Shown one piece after another: positions 27,442 to 34,661 of a DNA stretch of 43,232 nt. The position numbers were made by a program, and so were the translations under genes. The notes under the pieces were generated by a model. That model worked only from the letters and a program-made list of their open reading frames with translations, was not told where the DNA came from and did no database searches. Positions within the stretch are counted from its first letter, which is position 1, and the number at the start of each line of letters is the position of its first letter. Source of the stretch: Clostridia bacterium (GTDB lineage: Bacteria > Bacillota > Clostridia > Christensenellales > Aristaeellaceae); contig JAUNQH010000013.1 in assembly GCA_030536295.1 (NCBI GenBank), positions 1-43,232 on the forward strand. Reading direction: 5' to 3'.

Positions 27442-27476
27442 GCAAAAAGGGGAGGCCCGCGGCCGCCCCTTTTTGC
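27442..27476 (+). terminator. Intrinsic terminator after the lipoprotein gene
   Basis: GCAAAAAGGGG (27442-27452) pairs with CCCCTTTTTGC (27466-27476); the T-run is inside the stem. The rest of the gap up to 27630 holds a possible -10 (TAGAAT, 27564) but no convincing -35. Confidence 0.85.
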
Positions 27477-27630
27477 ATGGCCCGGACGCGGCGCTTTCCG
27501 TCCGCCGCGCATCGCGAACACGGAAAATACCGCGGAGGGTACCGGCTTAACGCCGATCTGTGGTAGAATAGGGAAGCCGCGTTTGCGGCGCGTACAAACC
27601 GGAACCGTTTATGATGAAAGGATGATCCGC

Positions 27631-28893
27631 ATGGCTTTTGAGACCGTTGCTCTCCGCCCCGCCTCCATTCTGCTGCCGGACAGCACCGTCGCCCCCGGGA
27701 CCTGGGCATGCGTAGCATGTGATCAATATACCTCACAGCCCGAATACTGGGAAAAGGCCGCCGCACTCGTCGGCGATGCCCCTTCCACCCTGAAGCTGAT
27801 GCTGCCGGAATGCTATCTGAAGGACAGCGCTTCCCTTGTGCCGAAGATCCATGCCACCATGGCGGACTGCCTGCGGCAGGGTCTGCTGAAGCCCGCCGTT
27901 GAAAACGGGTTCATCCTGTGTGAACGTACCGTTACCTCCGGAACGCGCGTGGGCCTTGTGGCGACCGTTGACCTGGAGGAATATGATTTTGCCGCCGGTT
28001 CCCTTCCGCTGGTCCGCCCCACGGAGCAGACGATCGCCTCCCGGCTGCCCGCGCGGCTGACGATCCGCCGCGGCGCCCCGGTGGAGCTGACGCATATCAT
28101 GATCCTGATCGACGATCCGGACCGCACCGTGCTGGAGCCCCTCCGCGGCAGAAAAGACACGCTGCGGAAGCTGTATGATTTTGATCTGATGCTGAACGGC
28201 GGCCATCTGGCCGGATACGCCGTGGAGAGCGACGCGGACCTGCAGGCCGTTGACAGCGCCATGAAAGCCCTGAAGGATCGCCTCGGCGAGCATCCGATGC
28301 TGCTGGCCGTGGGCGACGGAAACCATTCCCTCGCCACCGCGAAGGCATACTGGAACGAGATCCGGGAAACGCTGACCGAAGAGGAGAGGGCGGACCATCC
28401 CGCGCGGTTTGCCCTGTGCGAGATCGTCAACATTCATGACGAGGCGCTGCTGTTTGAGCCGATCCACCGCGTGCTGACCGGCGTTGACAAGGCCGTGCTG
28501 TTCTCCGCCTGGGGCGAATGGGCCGCCGCGCACGGCGAGATCCTGAGCGCGGACGGGGAAGGCCACCGGTTCATCATGATCGACGAGAACGGGGAGGACG
28601 CCGTGACCGTGAGAGATCCCGCCGGCGCGATCCCGTGCGAGACGCTGCAGAAGTTCCTGGATGACTATCTCGCGAAGCACCCGGAAGCGGAGATCGACTA
28701 TATCCACGGTGATGATTCCCTGCGTGCCCTGGCAAAAGCGGAAGGCGCCGTGGGCTTCCTGCTGCCGGAGATCAACAAACATTCCTTCTTTGAGGATGTG
28801 AAAGTGCTGGGCGTACTGCCCCGCAAGACCTTCTCCATGGGCGAGGCGGACGAGAAGCGCTTCTATATGGAATGCAAGATGCTTGAAAAATAA
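27631..28893 (+). CDS. DUF1015 family protein
   Basis: The protein has 420 residues from the ATG at 27631 (MAFETVALRP). This start is chosen because AAAGGAT lies 8 nt upstream; a 16-codon extension to 27583 lacks a ribosome site. The family signature is seen in the N-terminal VALRPASILLPDS and WACVACDQYTSQPEYW, the central VGDGNHSLATAKAYW (the DGxH motif of DUF1015), and a C-terminal half with HPEAEIDYIHGDD. It is probably cytoplasmic. The biochemical function of DUF1015 is not established; in many anaerobes these genes lie near serine or amino-acid metabolism. Here it stands alone, ending at a shared terminator. Confidence 0.88.
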   Translation: MAFETVALRPASILLPDSTVAPGTWACVACDQYTSQPEYWEKAAALVGDAPSTLKLMLPECYLKDSASLVPKIHATMADCLRQGLLKPAVENGFILCERTVTSGTRVGLVATVDLEEYDFAAGSLPLVRPTEQTIASRLPARLTIRRGAPVELTHIMILIDDPDRTVLEPLRGRKDTLRKLYDFDLMLNGGHLAGYAVESDADLQAVDSAMKALKDRLGEHPMLLAVGDGNHSLATAKAYWNEIRETLTEEERADHPARFALCEIVNIHDEALLFEPIHRVLTGVDKAVLFSAWGEWAAAHGEILSADGEGHRFIMIDENGEDAVTVRDPAGAIPCETLQKFLDDYLAKHPEAEIDYIHGDDSLRALAKAEGAVGFLLPEINKHSFFEDVKVLGVLPRKTFSMGEADEKRFYMECKMLEK

Positions 28894-28909
28894 ACACGGA
28901 CGCACTGAA

Positions 28910-28943
28910 AAAGCCCCTTCCGGCTGACGCCGGAAGGGGCTTT
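28910..28943. terminator. Bidirectional intrinsic terminator between convergent genes
   Basis: A perfect 15-bp stem, AAAGCCCCTTCCGGC against GCCGGAAGGGGCTTT, around TGAC. It can terminate the DUF1015 gene (plus) and the isomerase-like gene (minus). Confidence 0.93.
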
Positions 28944-28953
28944 GCGGTTCATC

Positions 28954-30438
28954 TTACGCCCAGGGATTCTCAGTGGGGTAGGGCAGGTTCTTGGGCTGAT
29001 TGTAGGCGATGTCCTGGATGCCCAGGTACTTGAACACCTCAAACAGCTGCTTCGCGCAATGGGCGAAAGCAACGGCGCCGTGATGCGGATAGCGCTTCTG
29101 CACCAGCACATGACGGTAGAAACGATCCATTTCCGGAATGGCGAAAACGCCGATGCCGCCGAAGGACTGAGTCGCAACGGGCAGGACTTCGCCTTCCGCG
29201 ATGTAGGAACGGAGGTTGCCTTCGCTGTCGCACTGCAGGCGATAGAAGGTGATGGGGCTGGCGGCGATATCGCCTTCCAGGGTGCCGCGGCTGATGTCGG
29301 GCTCGCTGCCTTCGGGCTCAAGCACACGATGCTGGATCAGCTGATACTTGACAGCGCGGTCCGCGCACATCTTGCAGCTGGGGGTGTTGCCGCAGTGGAA
29401 GCCCATGAAGGTCTCGGTCAGGCGGTAGTCATACTTGCCCTTGATATCGGCGTCATAGATATATTCGGGCACGCTGTTGTTGATATCGAGCAGGGTCACG
29501 GCGTCACCGGTCAGGCACGCGCCGATGTATTCGCTCACGGCACCGTAGATATCCACTTCGCAGGCGACCGGGATACCGCGGCTGGCCAGACGGCTGTTGA
29601 CGTAGCAGGGCTCAAATCCGAACTGGGACGGGAAGGCGGGCCAGCACTTGTCGGCAAACACGACATACTTGCGGGCGCCCTTGTGATTCTCGGCCCAATC
29701 CAGCAGGGTCAGTTCAAACTGAGCCATACGGGCGTTCAGGTCAGCATAGTACTTGCCTTCGCCCATTTCCTTGGCCATATCTTCGCACACTTCGGGGATG
29801 CGGGGATCGTTGGCATGCTCTTTGTAGCTGACCAGCAGATCCAGCTCGCTGTTCTCCTCGATCTCGATGCCCAGCTCATACAGTCCCTTGATGGGGGCGT
29901 TGCAGGCAAAGAAGTCCTGGGGACGGGGCCCGAAGGTGATGACCTTCAGGTTCTTCAGACCAACGATCACGCGGGCGATCGGGATGAACTCGGCGATCTT
30001 GTCCGCCAGCTCATCGGCGTTGCCGACGGGATATTCCGGAATGTAGCCCTTCAGATGGCGCATGCCCAGGTTGTAGGAGCAGTTCAGCATGCCGCAGTAA
30101 GCGTCGCCGCGGCCGTTGACCATGTCGCCGTCACCCTCGGCAGCCGCGACGAACATCACGGGACCGTCGAAGTACTTGGCAACCAGCGTTTCGGGAGTTT
30201 CGGGACCGAAGTTGCCCAGGAATACGCAGGCGGCGTTGCAGCCCTTGGCGTTGAGCTCATCAACGGCCTTGAGCATATCTTTTTCGTTCTCGACCGTGGT
30301 CTTGATCTCAACGAAGTTGATCTTCAGCTTCTTGCACTTCTTGGCAATGGCGGCGCGGCGCTTCTCGCTCAGAGCGATGGGGAAGCAGTCACGGGAAACG
30401 GCAACCAGACCGAGCTTGATGACCGGGATATTTTCCAT
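28954..30438 (-). CDS. L-fucose/L-arabinose isomerase-like protein
   Basis: The protein has 494 residues from the ATG at 30436-30438 (MENIPVIKLGLVAVSRDCFP), 10 nt after AAGGAGG. The longer frame begins inside the promoter and is rejected. The fold signature is that of the FucI/AraA superfamily: N-terminal Rossmann-like region (VSRDCFP, CNAACVFLGNFGPE), middle region (EHANDPRIPEVCEDMAKEMG, GFEPCYVNSRLASRGIPVAC) and C-terminal ETFMGFHCGNTPSCKMC. Members interconvert aldoses and ketoses with a divalent metal; the exact sugar is not decided by sequence. It is monocistronic, with no sugar kinase or transporter alongside, so it may belong to a poorly studied subfamily rather than to a fucose operon. 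Confidence 0.82.
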   Translation of the reverse strand: MENIPVIKLGLVAVSRDCFPIALSEKRRAAIAKKCKKLKINFVEIKTTVENEKDMLKAVDELNAKGCNAACVFLGNFGPETPETLVAKYFDGPVMFVAAAEGDGDMVNGRGDAYCGMLNCSYNLGMRHLKGYIPEYPVGNADELADKIAEFIPIARVIVGLKNLKVITFGPRPQDFFACNAPIKGLYELGIEIEENSELDLLVSYKEHANDPRIPEVCEDMAKEMGEGKYYADLNARMAQFELTLLDWAENHKGARKYVVFADKCWPAFPSQFGFEPCYVNSRLASRGIPVACEVDIYGAVSEYIGACLTGDAVTLLDINNSVPEYIYDADIKGKYDYRLTETFMGFHCGNTPSCKMCADRAVKYQLIQHRVLEPEGSEPDISRGTLEGDIAASPITFYRLQCDSEGNLRSYIAEGEVLPVATQSFGGIGVFAIPEMDRFYRHVLVQKRYPHHGAVAFAHCAKQLFEVFKYLGIQDIAYNQPKNLPYPTENPWA

Positions 30439-30484
30439 GGTTATGTCTCCTCCTTCGATGATGTAGGCACAAATTGCTAAAGTA

Positions 30485-30513
30485 AGCATAGCACTAACAA
30501 GCCTTTCAGTCAA
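30485..30513 (-). promoter_or_regulatory. Sigma-A promoter of the isomerase-like gene
   Basis: Minus strand: TTGACT (30508-30513), 17 nt, TATGCT (30485-30490). Diverges from the gapA promoter; the gap 30439-30700 holds both. Confidence 0.7.
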
Positions 30514-30626
30514 TCTTTTTCACTTCCGTTTTGGTTCCGCGTTCGTTCATTTTTCGTTTATTTCCGGCTCAGACAGGGAAGATTGATAAAAAATCTACAA
30601 TTAAACAAGAAAAGCAGTCCCGCCTA

Positions 30627-30655
30627 TTGCAAAAAAAGGCGAAAAAGGTTATCAT
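30627..30655 (+). promoter_or_regulatory. Sigma-A promoter of the glyceraldehyde-3-phosphate dehydrogenase gene
   Basis: TTGCAA (30627-30632), 17 nt, TATCAT (30650-30655). AAGGAGG follows about 30 nt later, before the ATG. Confidence 0.65.
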
Positions 30656-30700
30656 TACTGACGGTAACTGAATATACGACTAAATAAGGAGGTCTTTCCC

Positions 30701-31729
30701 ATGGCTGTTAAAGTTGCTATCAATGGTTTTGGCCGTATCGGCCGTCTGGCTTTCCGTCAGATGTTCGCCGCCGATGGCTACGAGATCGTCGCCATCAATG
30801 ACCTGACCAGCCCCGCTATGCTGGCTCACCTGCTGAAGTACGACACCGCCCAGAAGGGCTACTGCGGCTTCATCGGCGAAAATCTGCACACTGTCGCCGC
30901 GACCGAAGATTCCATCATCGTTGATGGCAAAGAGATCAAGATCTACGCGGAAAAAGACGCCGCCAACTGCCCCTGGGGCAAGCTGGATGTCGATGTCGTG
31001 CTCGAGTGCACCGGCTTCTACTGCAGCAAGGACAAGTCCATGGCTCACATCAACGCGGGCGCCAAGAAGGTCGTTATCTCCGCTCCCGCCGGCAACGATC
31101 TGAAGACCATCGTGTTCAGCGTCAACAATGACACCCTGACCAAGGAAGATCAGATCATCTCCGCCGCCAGCTGCACCACCAACTGCCTGGCTCCCATGGC
31201 GAAGGCTCTGAATGATGTTTATCCCATCCAGACCGGCATCATGACCACCGTTCATGCCTACACCGGCGACCAGATGATCCTGGACGGCCCGCACCGCAAG
31301 GGCGACCTGCGTCGTGCCCGTGCCGGCGCTCAGAACATCGTGCCCAACAGCACCGGCGCTGCCAAGGCCATCGGCCTGGTCATCCCCGAGCTGAACGGCA
31401 AGCTGATCGGTTCCGCCCAGCGCGTTCCGGTCTGCACCGGTTCCACCACCCTGCTGGTGGCTGTTGTCAAGGGCACTGACGTGACCAAGGACAGCATCAA
31501 CGCCGCCATGAAGGCTGCCGCTTCCGAGAGCTACGGCTACAACGATGAGCCCATCGTTTCTTCCGACGTCATCGGCATGAGATACGGCTCCCTGTTCGAT
31601 GCCACCCAGACCATGGTCGCCAAGATCGATGATGACACCTATCAGGTGCAGGTCGTGTCCTGGTACGACAACGAGAACAGCTACACCAGCCAGATGGTCC
31701 GCACCATCAAGTACTTCGCTGAGCTGTGA
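30701..31729 (+). CDS. gapA: Glyceraldehyde-3-phosphate dehydrogenase, type I
   Basis: The protein has 342 residues, the usual length. It oxidises glyceraldehyde-3-phosphate to 1,3-bisphosphoglycerate with NAD and phosphate in glycolysis. The NAD-binding INGFGRIGR (Gly9, Gly11, Gly14) opens the protein. The catalytic site [10 protein letters not shown] places the nucleophile at Cys158, and the C-terminal [13 protein letters not shown] is conserved. Asp in AINDLTS at the end of the second strand favours NAD over NADP. Codons are strongly C-ended, as in highly expressed genes. It has its own promoter, a strong AAGGAGG and a terminator, so it is monocistronic; no pgk or tpi follows, unlike many Clostridia. 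Confidence 0.97.
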   Translation: MAVKVAINGFGRIGRLAFRQMFAADGYEIVAINDLTSPAMLAHLLKYDTAQKGYCGFIGENLHTVAATEDSIIVDGKEIKIYAEKDAANCPWGKLDVDVVLECTGFYCSKDKSMAHINAGAKKVVISAPAGNDLKTIVFSVNNDTLTKEDQIISAASCTTNCLAPMAKALNDVYPIQTGIMTTVHAYTGDQMILDGPHRKGDLRRARAGAQNIVPNSTGAAKAIGLVIPELNGKLIGSAQRVPVCTGSTTLLVAVVKGTDVTKDSINAAMKAAASESYGYNDEPIVSSDVIGMRYGSLFDATQTMVAKIDDDTYQVQVVSWYDNENSYTSQMVRTIKYFAEL

Positions 31730-31745
31730 TCTTTCCGCAAAGCAG

Positions 31746-31771
31746 GGCGCCGCGCAAGCGGCGCCTTTTTT
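31746..31771 (+). terminator. Intrinsic terminator of gapA
   Basis: GGCGCCGC pairs with GCGGCGCC around GCAA, then six T. The promoter of the next gene begins 6 nt later. Confidence 0.93.
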
Positions 31772-31776
31772 CCGCC

Positions 31777-31805
31777 TTGACAACATGGCAGGCGGGGCGT
31801 AATAT
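31777..31805 (+). promoter_or_regulatory. Sigma-A promoter of the DUF1858 gene
   Basis: TTGACA (31777-31782), 17 nt, TAATAT (31800-31805). Confidence 0.75.
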
Positions 31806-31838
31806 GACGCTATCACATGAAAAGGACGGTATCTTACC

Positions 31839-32042
31839 ATGACGATCGACAAAACAATGACTCTCGGACAGGTTCTGTCCGCTTATCCGGGCACGGCGCG
31901 CATCTTTATGGAGTTCGGCATGCATTGCCTGGGCTGCCCGCATGCCACGGCCGAATCGATCGAGGAGGCTTCCATGGTTCACGGCGCCAACGCTGATGAA
32001 CTGGTGCATCAGCTGAACGAGTGGGTCGCCGAGAACGCCTGA
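31839..32042 (+). CDS. DUF1858 (hybrid-cluster-protein-associated redox disulfide) protein
   Basis: The protein has 67 residues, full length for the family. It has the typical start MTIDKTMTLGQVLSAYPG and the motif GMHCLGCPHA, with Cys30 and Cys33 as a CxxC pair. The domain is found alone in many anaerobes or fused to other redox proteins, and is thought to take part in thiol/disulfide or metal-related redox; the exact reaction is unknown. It is cytoplasmic, with its own promoter and terminator, and follows gapA without being in its transcript. Confidence 0.92.
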   Translation: MTIDKTMTLGQVLSAYPGTARIFMEFGMHCLGCPHATAESIEEASMVHGANADELVHQLNEWVAENA

Positions 32043-32063
32043 TATACGGCTGACCCGTGCCTG

Positions 32064-32100
32064 AAAAGCGTGTTTCCGAAAGGAGATCACGCTTTTTTTT
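32064..32100 (+). terminator. Intrinsic terminator of the DUF1858 gene
   Basis: AAAAGCGTG (32064-32072) pairs with CACGCTTTT (32088-32096), followed by T's to 32100. Confidence 0.9.
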
Positions 32101-32129
32101 GTGTCTGGAAGCAGACTTACGAAAACGAA

Positions 32130-32270
32130 AGTTATCCACAGGTTTCAAACGCTTGCAAATCAACGGTTCTTTCGTTCTGTAATTACGAAACCGTTGATTT
32201 ATAAGGCTTTCACGTTTCCACAGGCACATGTGCAGGGGGTGGGGAAAACTGTGGATAACCTGTGTATAAA
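32130..32270. other. Cluster of DnaA boxes between convergent genes
   Basis: A perfect TTATCCACA occurs at 32132-32140, a perfect inverted TGTGGATAA at 32250-32258 and a variant TGTGTATAA at 32261-32269. A weaker GTTTCCACA lies at 32214-32222. Both flanking genes point into this gap, so these sites are unlikely to be promoter elements. It lies about 8.8 kb from the proposed origin and may be a DnaA-titration or secondary origin element. Confidence 0.6.
32157..32200. repeat. Inverted repeat AAATCAACGGTT / AACCGTTGATTT within the DnaA-box cluster
   Basis: A perfect 12-bp stem (32157-32168 with 32189-32200) is followed inward by a second stem TTCGT/ACGAA. No T-run follows on either strand, so it is not an ordinary terminator. 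ATCAACGGTT recurs at 32309-32318 and at 40956-40965. Confidence 0.7.
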
Positions 32271-32282
32271 ACTGCGGAAAAT

Positions 32283-32320
32283 AAAAAAAGGACCGCTGAC
32301 CCCAAAGGATCAACGGTTCC
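32283..32320 (-). terminator. Intrinsic terminator of the metallo-beta-lactamase-fold gene
   Basis: On the minus strand GGAACCGTTGATC pairs with GGTCAGCGGTCC (one bulged A, some G-U pairs) and is followed by seven T. One arm contains the third copy of the ATCAACGGTT word. Confidence 0.75.
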
Positions 32321-32326
32321 GGGAAT

Positions 32327-33208
32327 TCATTCATTTTCATCTTCACGGTTGAGCGGTACCGGCATATCCGATTCGGCAAACGGATCGTTACCGGATTCCA
32401 GAGGAAACTCTTCATCCTGTGTAACCTCTTCTTCGCCGTCCTGCGGATGAACGGATATATACCTGATCTCCGTGTCACTGTCCTCATGGAATGACAGGCG
32501 GATCCTGTCACCGTATCCGGGCATCGCGAGGACCTCGGTCGTTCTGCACCGTGCCCTGCGCGCGAATTCCATCGCGATATCCCCGCGGTGGAAATAATGC
32601 ATCGGGATCATCAGCCGCGGTTTGACAGTGAGAATAAAATAGTTGGCGCCCGCGTCATACATGCCGCCCTGGCGCGGATCGACCGGGAACATACATACAT
32701 CGATCTCCTGCCCCTCGATGGTGTGCAGGACTTTTGTAAATTCCTCCTCCGCTTCGGCAATATCAGCCGCGGTGGATTCGTCACGCCAGTGCCAGAAGTT
32801 CAGATCACCCGCGTGGAAAACTTTGATCCCCTTGACATCGACCAGAAAGGAAACGCCGAGATCCGTGGAATCAAAAGCGCGAACCGAAACATTTTCACTC
32901 AGCCGCGCGAATTCGCCGGGCGCCATACGCTTACCGCGCGTTCCGACAGGCATATCCGAAGAGACGATGTACATCGCGGGAACCTGATCCCGCCAGGTAT
33001 AGACGACCGGATCCAGATGATCAATATGCTCATGGCTGATGAAAACATAGATCTCGTTATATTTTTCCAGTTCAGCCGCCGTGATCTGCTCGGAATCCCG
33101 CAGCTCGTTCTCCTCACCGAGCCAGTAATCGAAGATCAGTATGATGTCATCACACGCGACGGAAAAACCACTGTGATAATAGTGGGTGACCGTCATTTCC
33201 AAACCCAT
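32327..33208 (-). CDS. Metallo-beta-lactamase-fold hydrolase
   Basis: The protein has 293 residues from the ATG at 33206-33208 (MGLEMTVTHYYHSGFSV); GGAGGTG lies 10-11 nt upstream, so the extension to 33253 is rejected. The metal ligands are visible: His59, His61, Asp63, His64 in SHEHIDHLDP, and His132 and Asp135 in FHAGDLNFWH. A later PMHYF may supply the last His. The pattern resembles UlaG/YtnP-like cytosolic MBL proteins (DUF-type, often acting on phosphodiesters or lactones). The last about 45 residues are very acidic (DGEEEVTQDEEFPLESG) and probably unstructured. The substrate is unknown. Its own promoter and terminator mark it as monocistronic. Confidence 0.85.
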   Translation of the reverse strand: MGLEMTVTHYYHSGFSVACDDIILIFDYWLGEENELRDSEQITAAELEKYNEIYVFISHEHIDHLDPVVYTWRDQVPAMYIVSSDMPVGTRGKRMAPGEFARLSENVSVRAFDSTDLGVSFLVDVKGIKVFHAGDLNFWHWRDESTAADIAEAEEEFTKVLHTIEGQEIDVCMFPVDPRQGGMYDAGANYFILTVKPRLMIPMHYFHRGDIAMEFARRARCRTTEVLAMPGYGDRIRLSFHEDSDTEIRYISVHPQDGEEEVTQDEEFPLESGNDPFAESDMPVPLNREDENE

Positions 33209-33317
33209 AGAAGAGTGCACCTCCGCTGTTCCGCGGCCCACAGCCGCGAACACGATCCGAAAATGATCTATTTAAAAATCGCTCTCTGACAGCGACGTAC
33301 ACCGGCGCATCGGATGT

Positions 33318-33347
33318 ATTTTATCACACATTCCCCACTTTTGTCAA
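33318..33347 (-). promoter_or_regulatory. Sigma-A promoter of the metallo-beta-lactamase-fold gene
   Basis: Minus strand: TTGACA (33342-33347), 18 nt, TAAAAT (33318-33323). The remainder of the gap to 33429 is A/T-rich; I see no clear terminator for the gene ending at 33430. Confidence 0.65.
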
Positions 33348-33429
33348 ATTTAACTCAATTATCAGACACTGTCTGCGGCAATTTACCTGATTTTTACTGT
33401 TTTTTAGTATTGATTCTACCACTTTCATG

Positions 33430-34656
33430 TTATTTTACCATAAATTCCGAAGCGTGACTGACACCCTCCGCGTCAGGCAGGCGGATGCCCATCAGTTCGG
33501 CGATCGTCGGCGCGACATCGCGCATCGGCATGGACGGCAAACGCGCGCCGCGGCGGATCCCTCTGCCGCTTACGGAAAAGAGACAGTTCACGCCTTCCCT
33601 GTCCGGACCGAAGCCATGGGTCGCCGCCTCGCGCTTGAACGGCTCAAGAAGATCGGAAAAGACCACGCCCGGCGCGCCTTCCGCCGCGAAGACCGGACCC
33701 TGCACGCAGTGCAGCGCGCGAAGATCCTCCGCGTCATACATGCGTGAGATGCCGAACTGCTCCCTGTGCTCATTCAGATACCGGTAAGCGCCCGCGACCG
33801 CCTCCGCGTCATCCGAAACGGCAAAGAAGTAAGCGGTCATGCCGTTGGACTGCGGGAGGATGACTTTGTCAAGCCCGTGTTCACACAGCAGCGCTCTCAG
33901 TTCCACGGTGCGGTCGATATCCTCCTGCCCGTGATCGCTGACCACGATCAGCAGCGCGTCCTCCATACCCTTCACGGTGCGGATCGCTTCTTCAAATGAT
34001 GCCACGCGGTCCTCATCGCGGGCAATGGCCTCCATTGCCTCCTTGCTGAAAACACCGTGCAGATGACGCATCTCATCCAGATCCACAAGATGGATCGCCG
34101 TCAGATCCGGCTGCCGTGAGCGGATCACATCCAGCGCGATCGCCGCCGCGTAGTCGCTCAGACCCGGTTCTCCGATACCGCTGCGAAGGTGACCGTATTT
34201 CATCTCCATACGTACGATCCACAGCGGGCTGCCGTAGGACATCATTTTCAGCGCCTGGTTCTCGCCCGGCAGCGCCAGGACCTCCGGCAGCGCCCAGCGG
34301 ATATTCCTGTTTTTGCCTGTCACCGGCCAGAGGATCGCGGAAGAATTGCCGCCGCTTCTGCGGACAGCGTCAAACAGCGTATCCGTACGTACACAGCTCC
34401 GTTCCCAGTACCACGCGCGTTCCTTTTTTTCTTTTTCCGGCTGAAAAGGCTGATTGTGCCCGATACCCGTCAGATACGGATCGCAGCCCGTGATCATGGT
34501 CGTATGCACGGGATATGTCAGCGATGGAAATACCGTTTTTACCTGATCGCATGAAGTACCTTCATCCAGCTGACGGCGAAGACCGCCGTCCGGCTTCAGA
34601 AACGCCAGATCCCGGTCAAAAAGCGCGTCAAGCGAAACAAGAACCGCTTTTCTCAT
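33430..34656 (-). CDS. Alkaline-phosphatase-superfamily phosphodiesterase (nucleotide pyrophosphatase-like)
   Basis: The protein has 408 residues. The metal and nucleophile pattern of type I phosphodiesterase/nucleotide pyrophosphatases is present: Asp10 in VSLDAL, nucleophile Thr47 in FPSLTYPVHTTM, Asp192/His198 region in HLVDLDEMRHLHG, Asp241-His242 in VSDHGQ, and His347 in THGFGP. Such enzymes hydrolyse phosphodiester or phosphonate bonds. No signal peptide is present, so it is cytoplasmic. Its ATG is 5 nt after the addA stop, so it is co-transcribed with addA; a link to DNA repair is not obvious and may only reflect shared transcription. Confidence 0.85.
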   Translation of the reverse strand: MRKAVLVSLDALFDRDLAFLKPDGGLRRQLDEGTSCDQVKTVFPSLTYPVHTTMITGCDPYLTGIGHNQPFQPEKEKKERAWYWERSCVRTDTLFDAVRRSGGNSSAILWPVTGKNRNIRWALPEVLALPGENQALKMMSYGSPLWIVRMEMKYGHLRSGIGEPGLSDYAAAIALDVIRSRQPDLTAIHLVDLDEMRHLHGVFSKEAMEAIARDEDRVASFEEAIRTVKGMEDALLIVVSDHGQEDIDRTVELRALLCEHGLDKVILPQSNGMTAYFFAVSDDAEAVAGAYRYLNEHREQFGISRMYDAEDLRALHCVQGPVFAAEGAPGVVFSDLLEPFKREAATHGFGPDREGVNCLFSVSGRGIRRGARLPSMPMRDVAPTIAELMGIRLPDAEGVSHASEFMVK

Positions 34657-34661
34657 CTGTT

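Noticed and set aside
28942-31852. Antisense frames of 512 aa (28942-30480, plus) and 390 aa (30680-31852, minus)
   Set aside because: They mirror the isomerase-like gene and gapA, whose strong codon bias leaves the opposite strand open.
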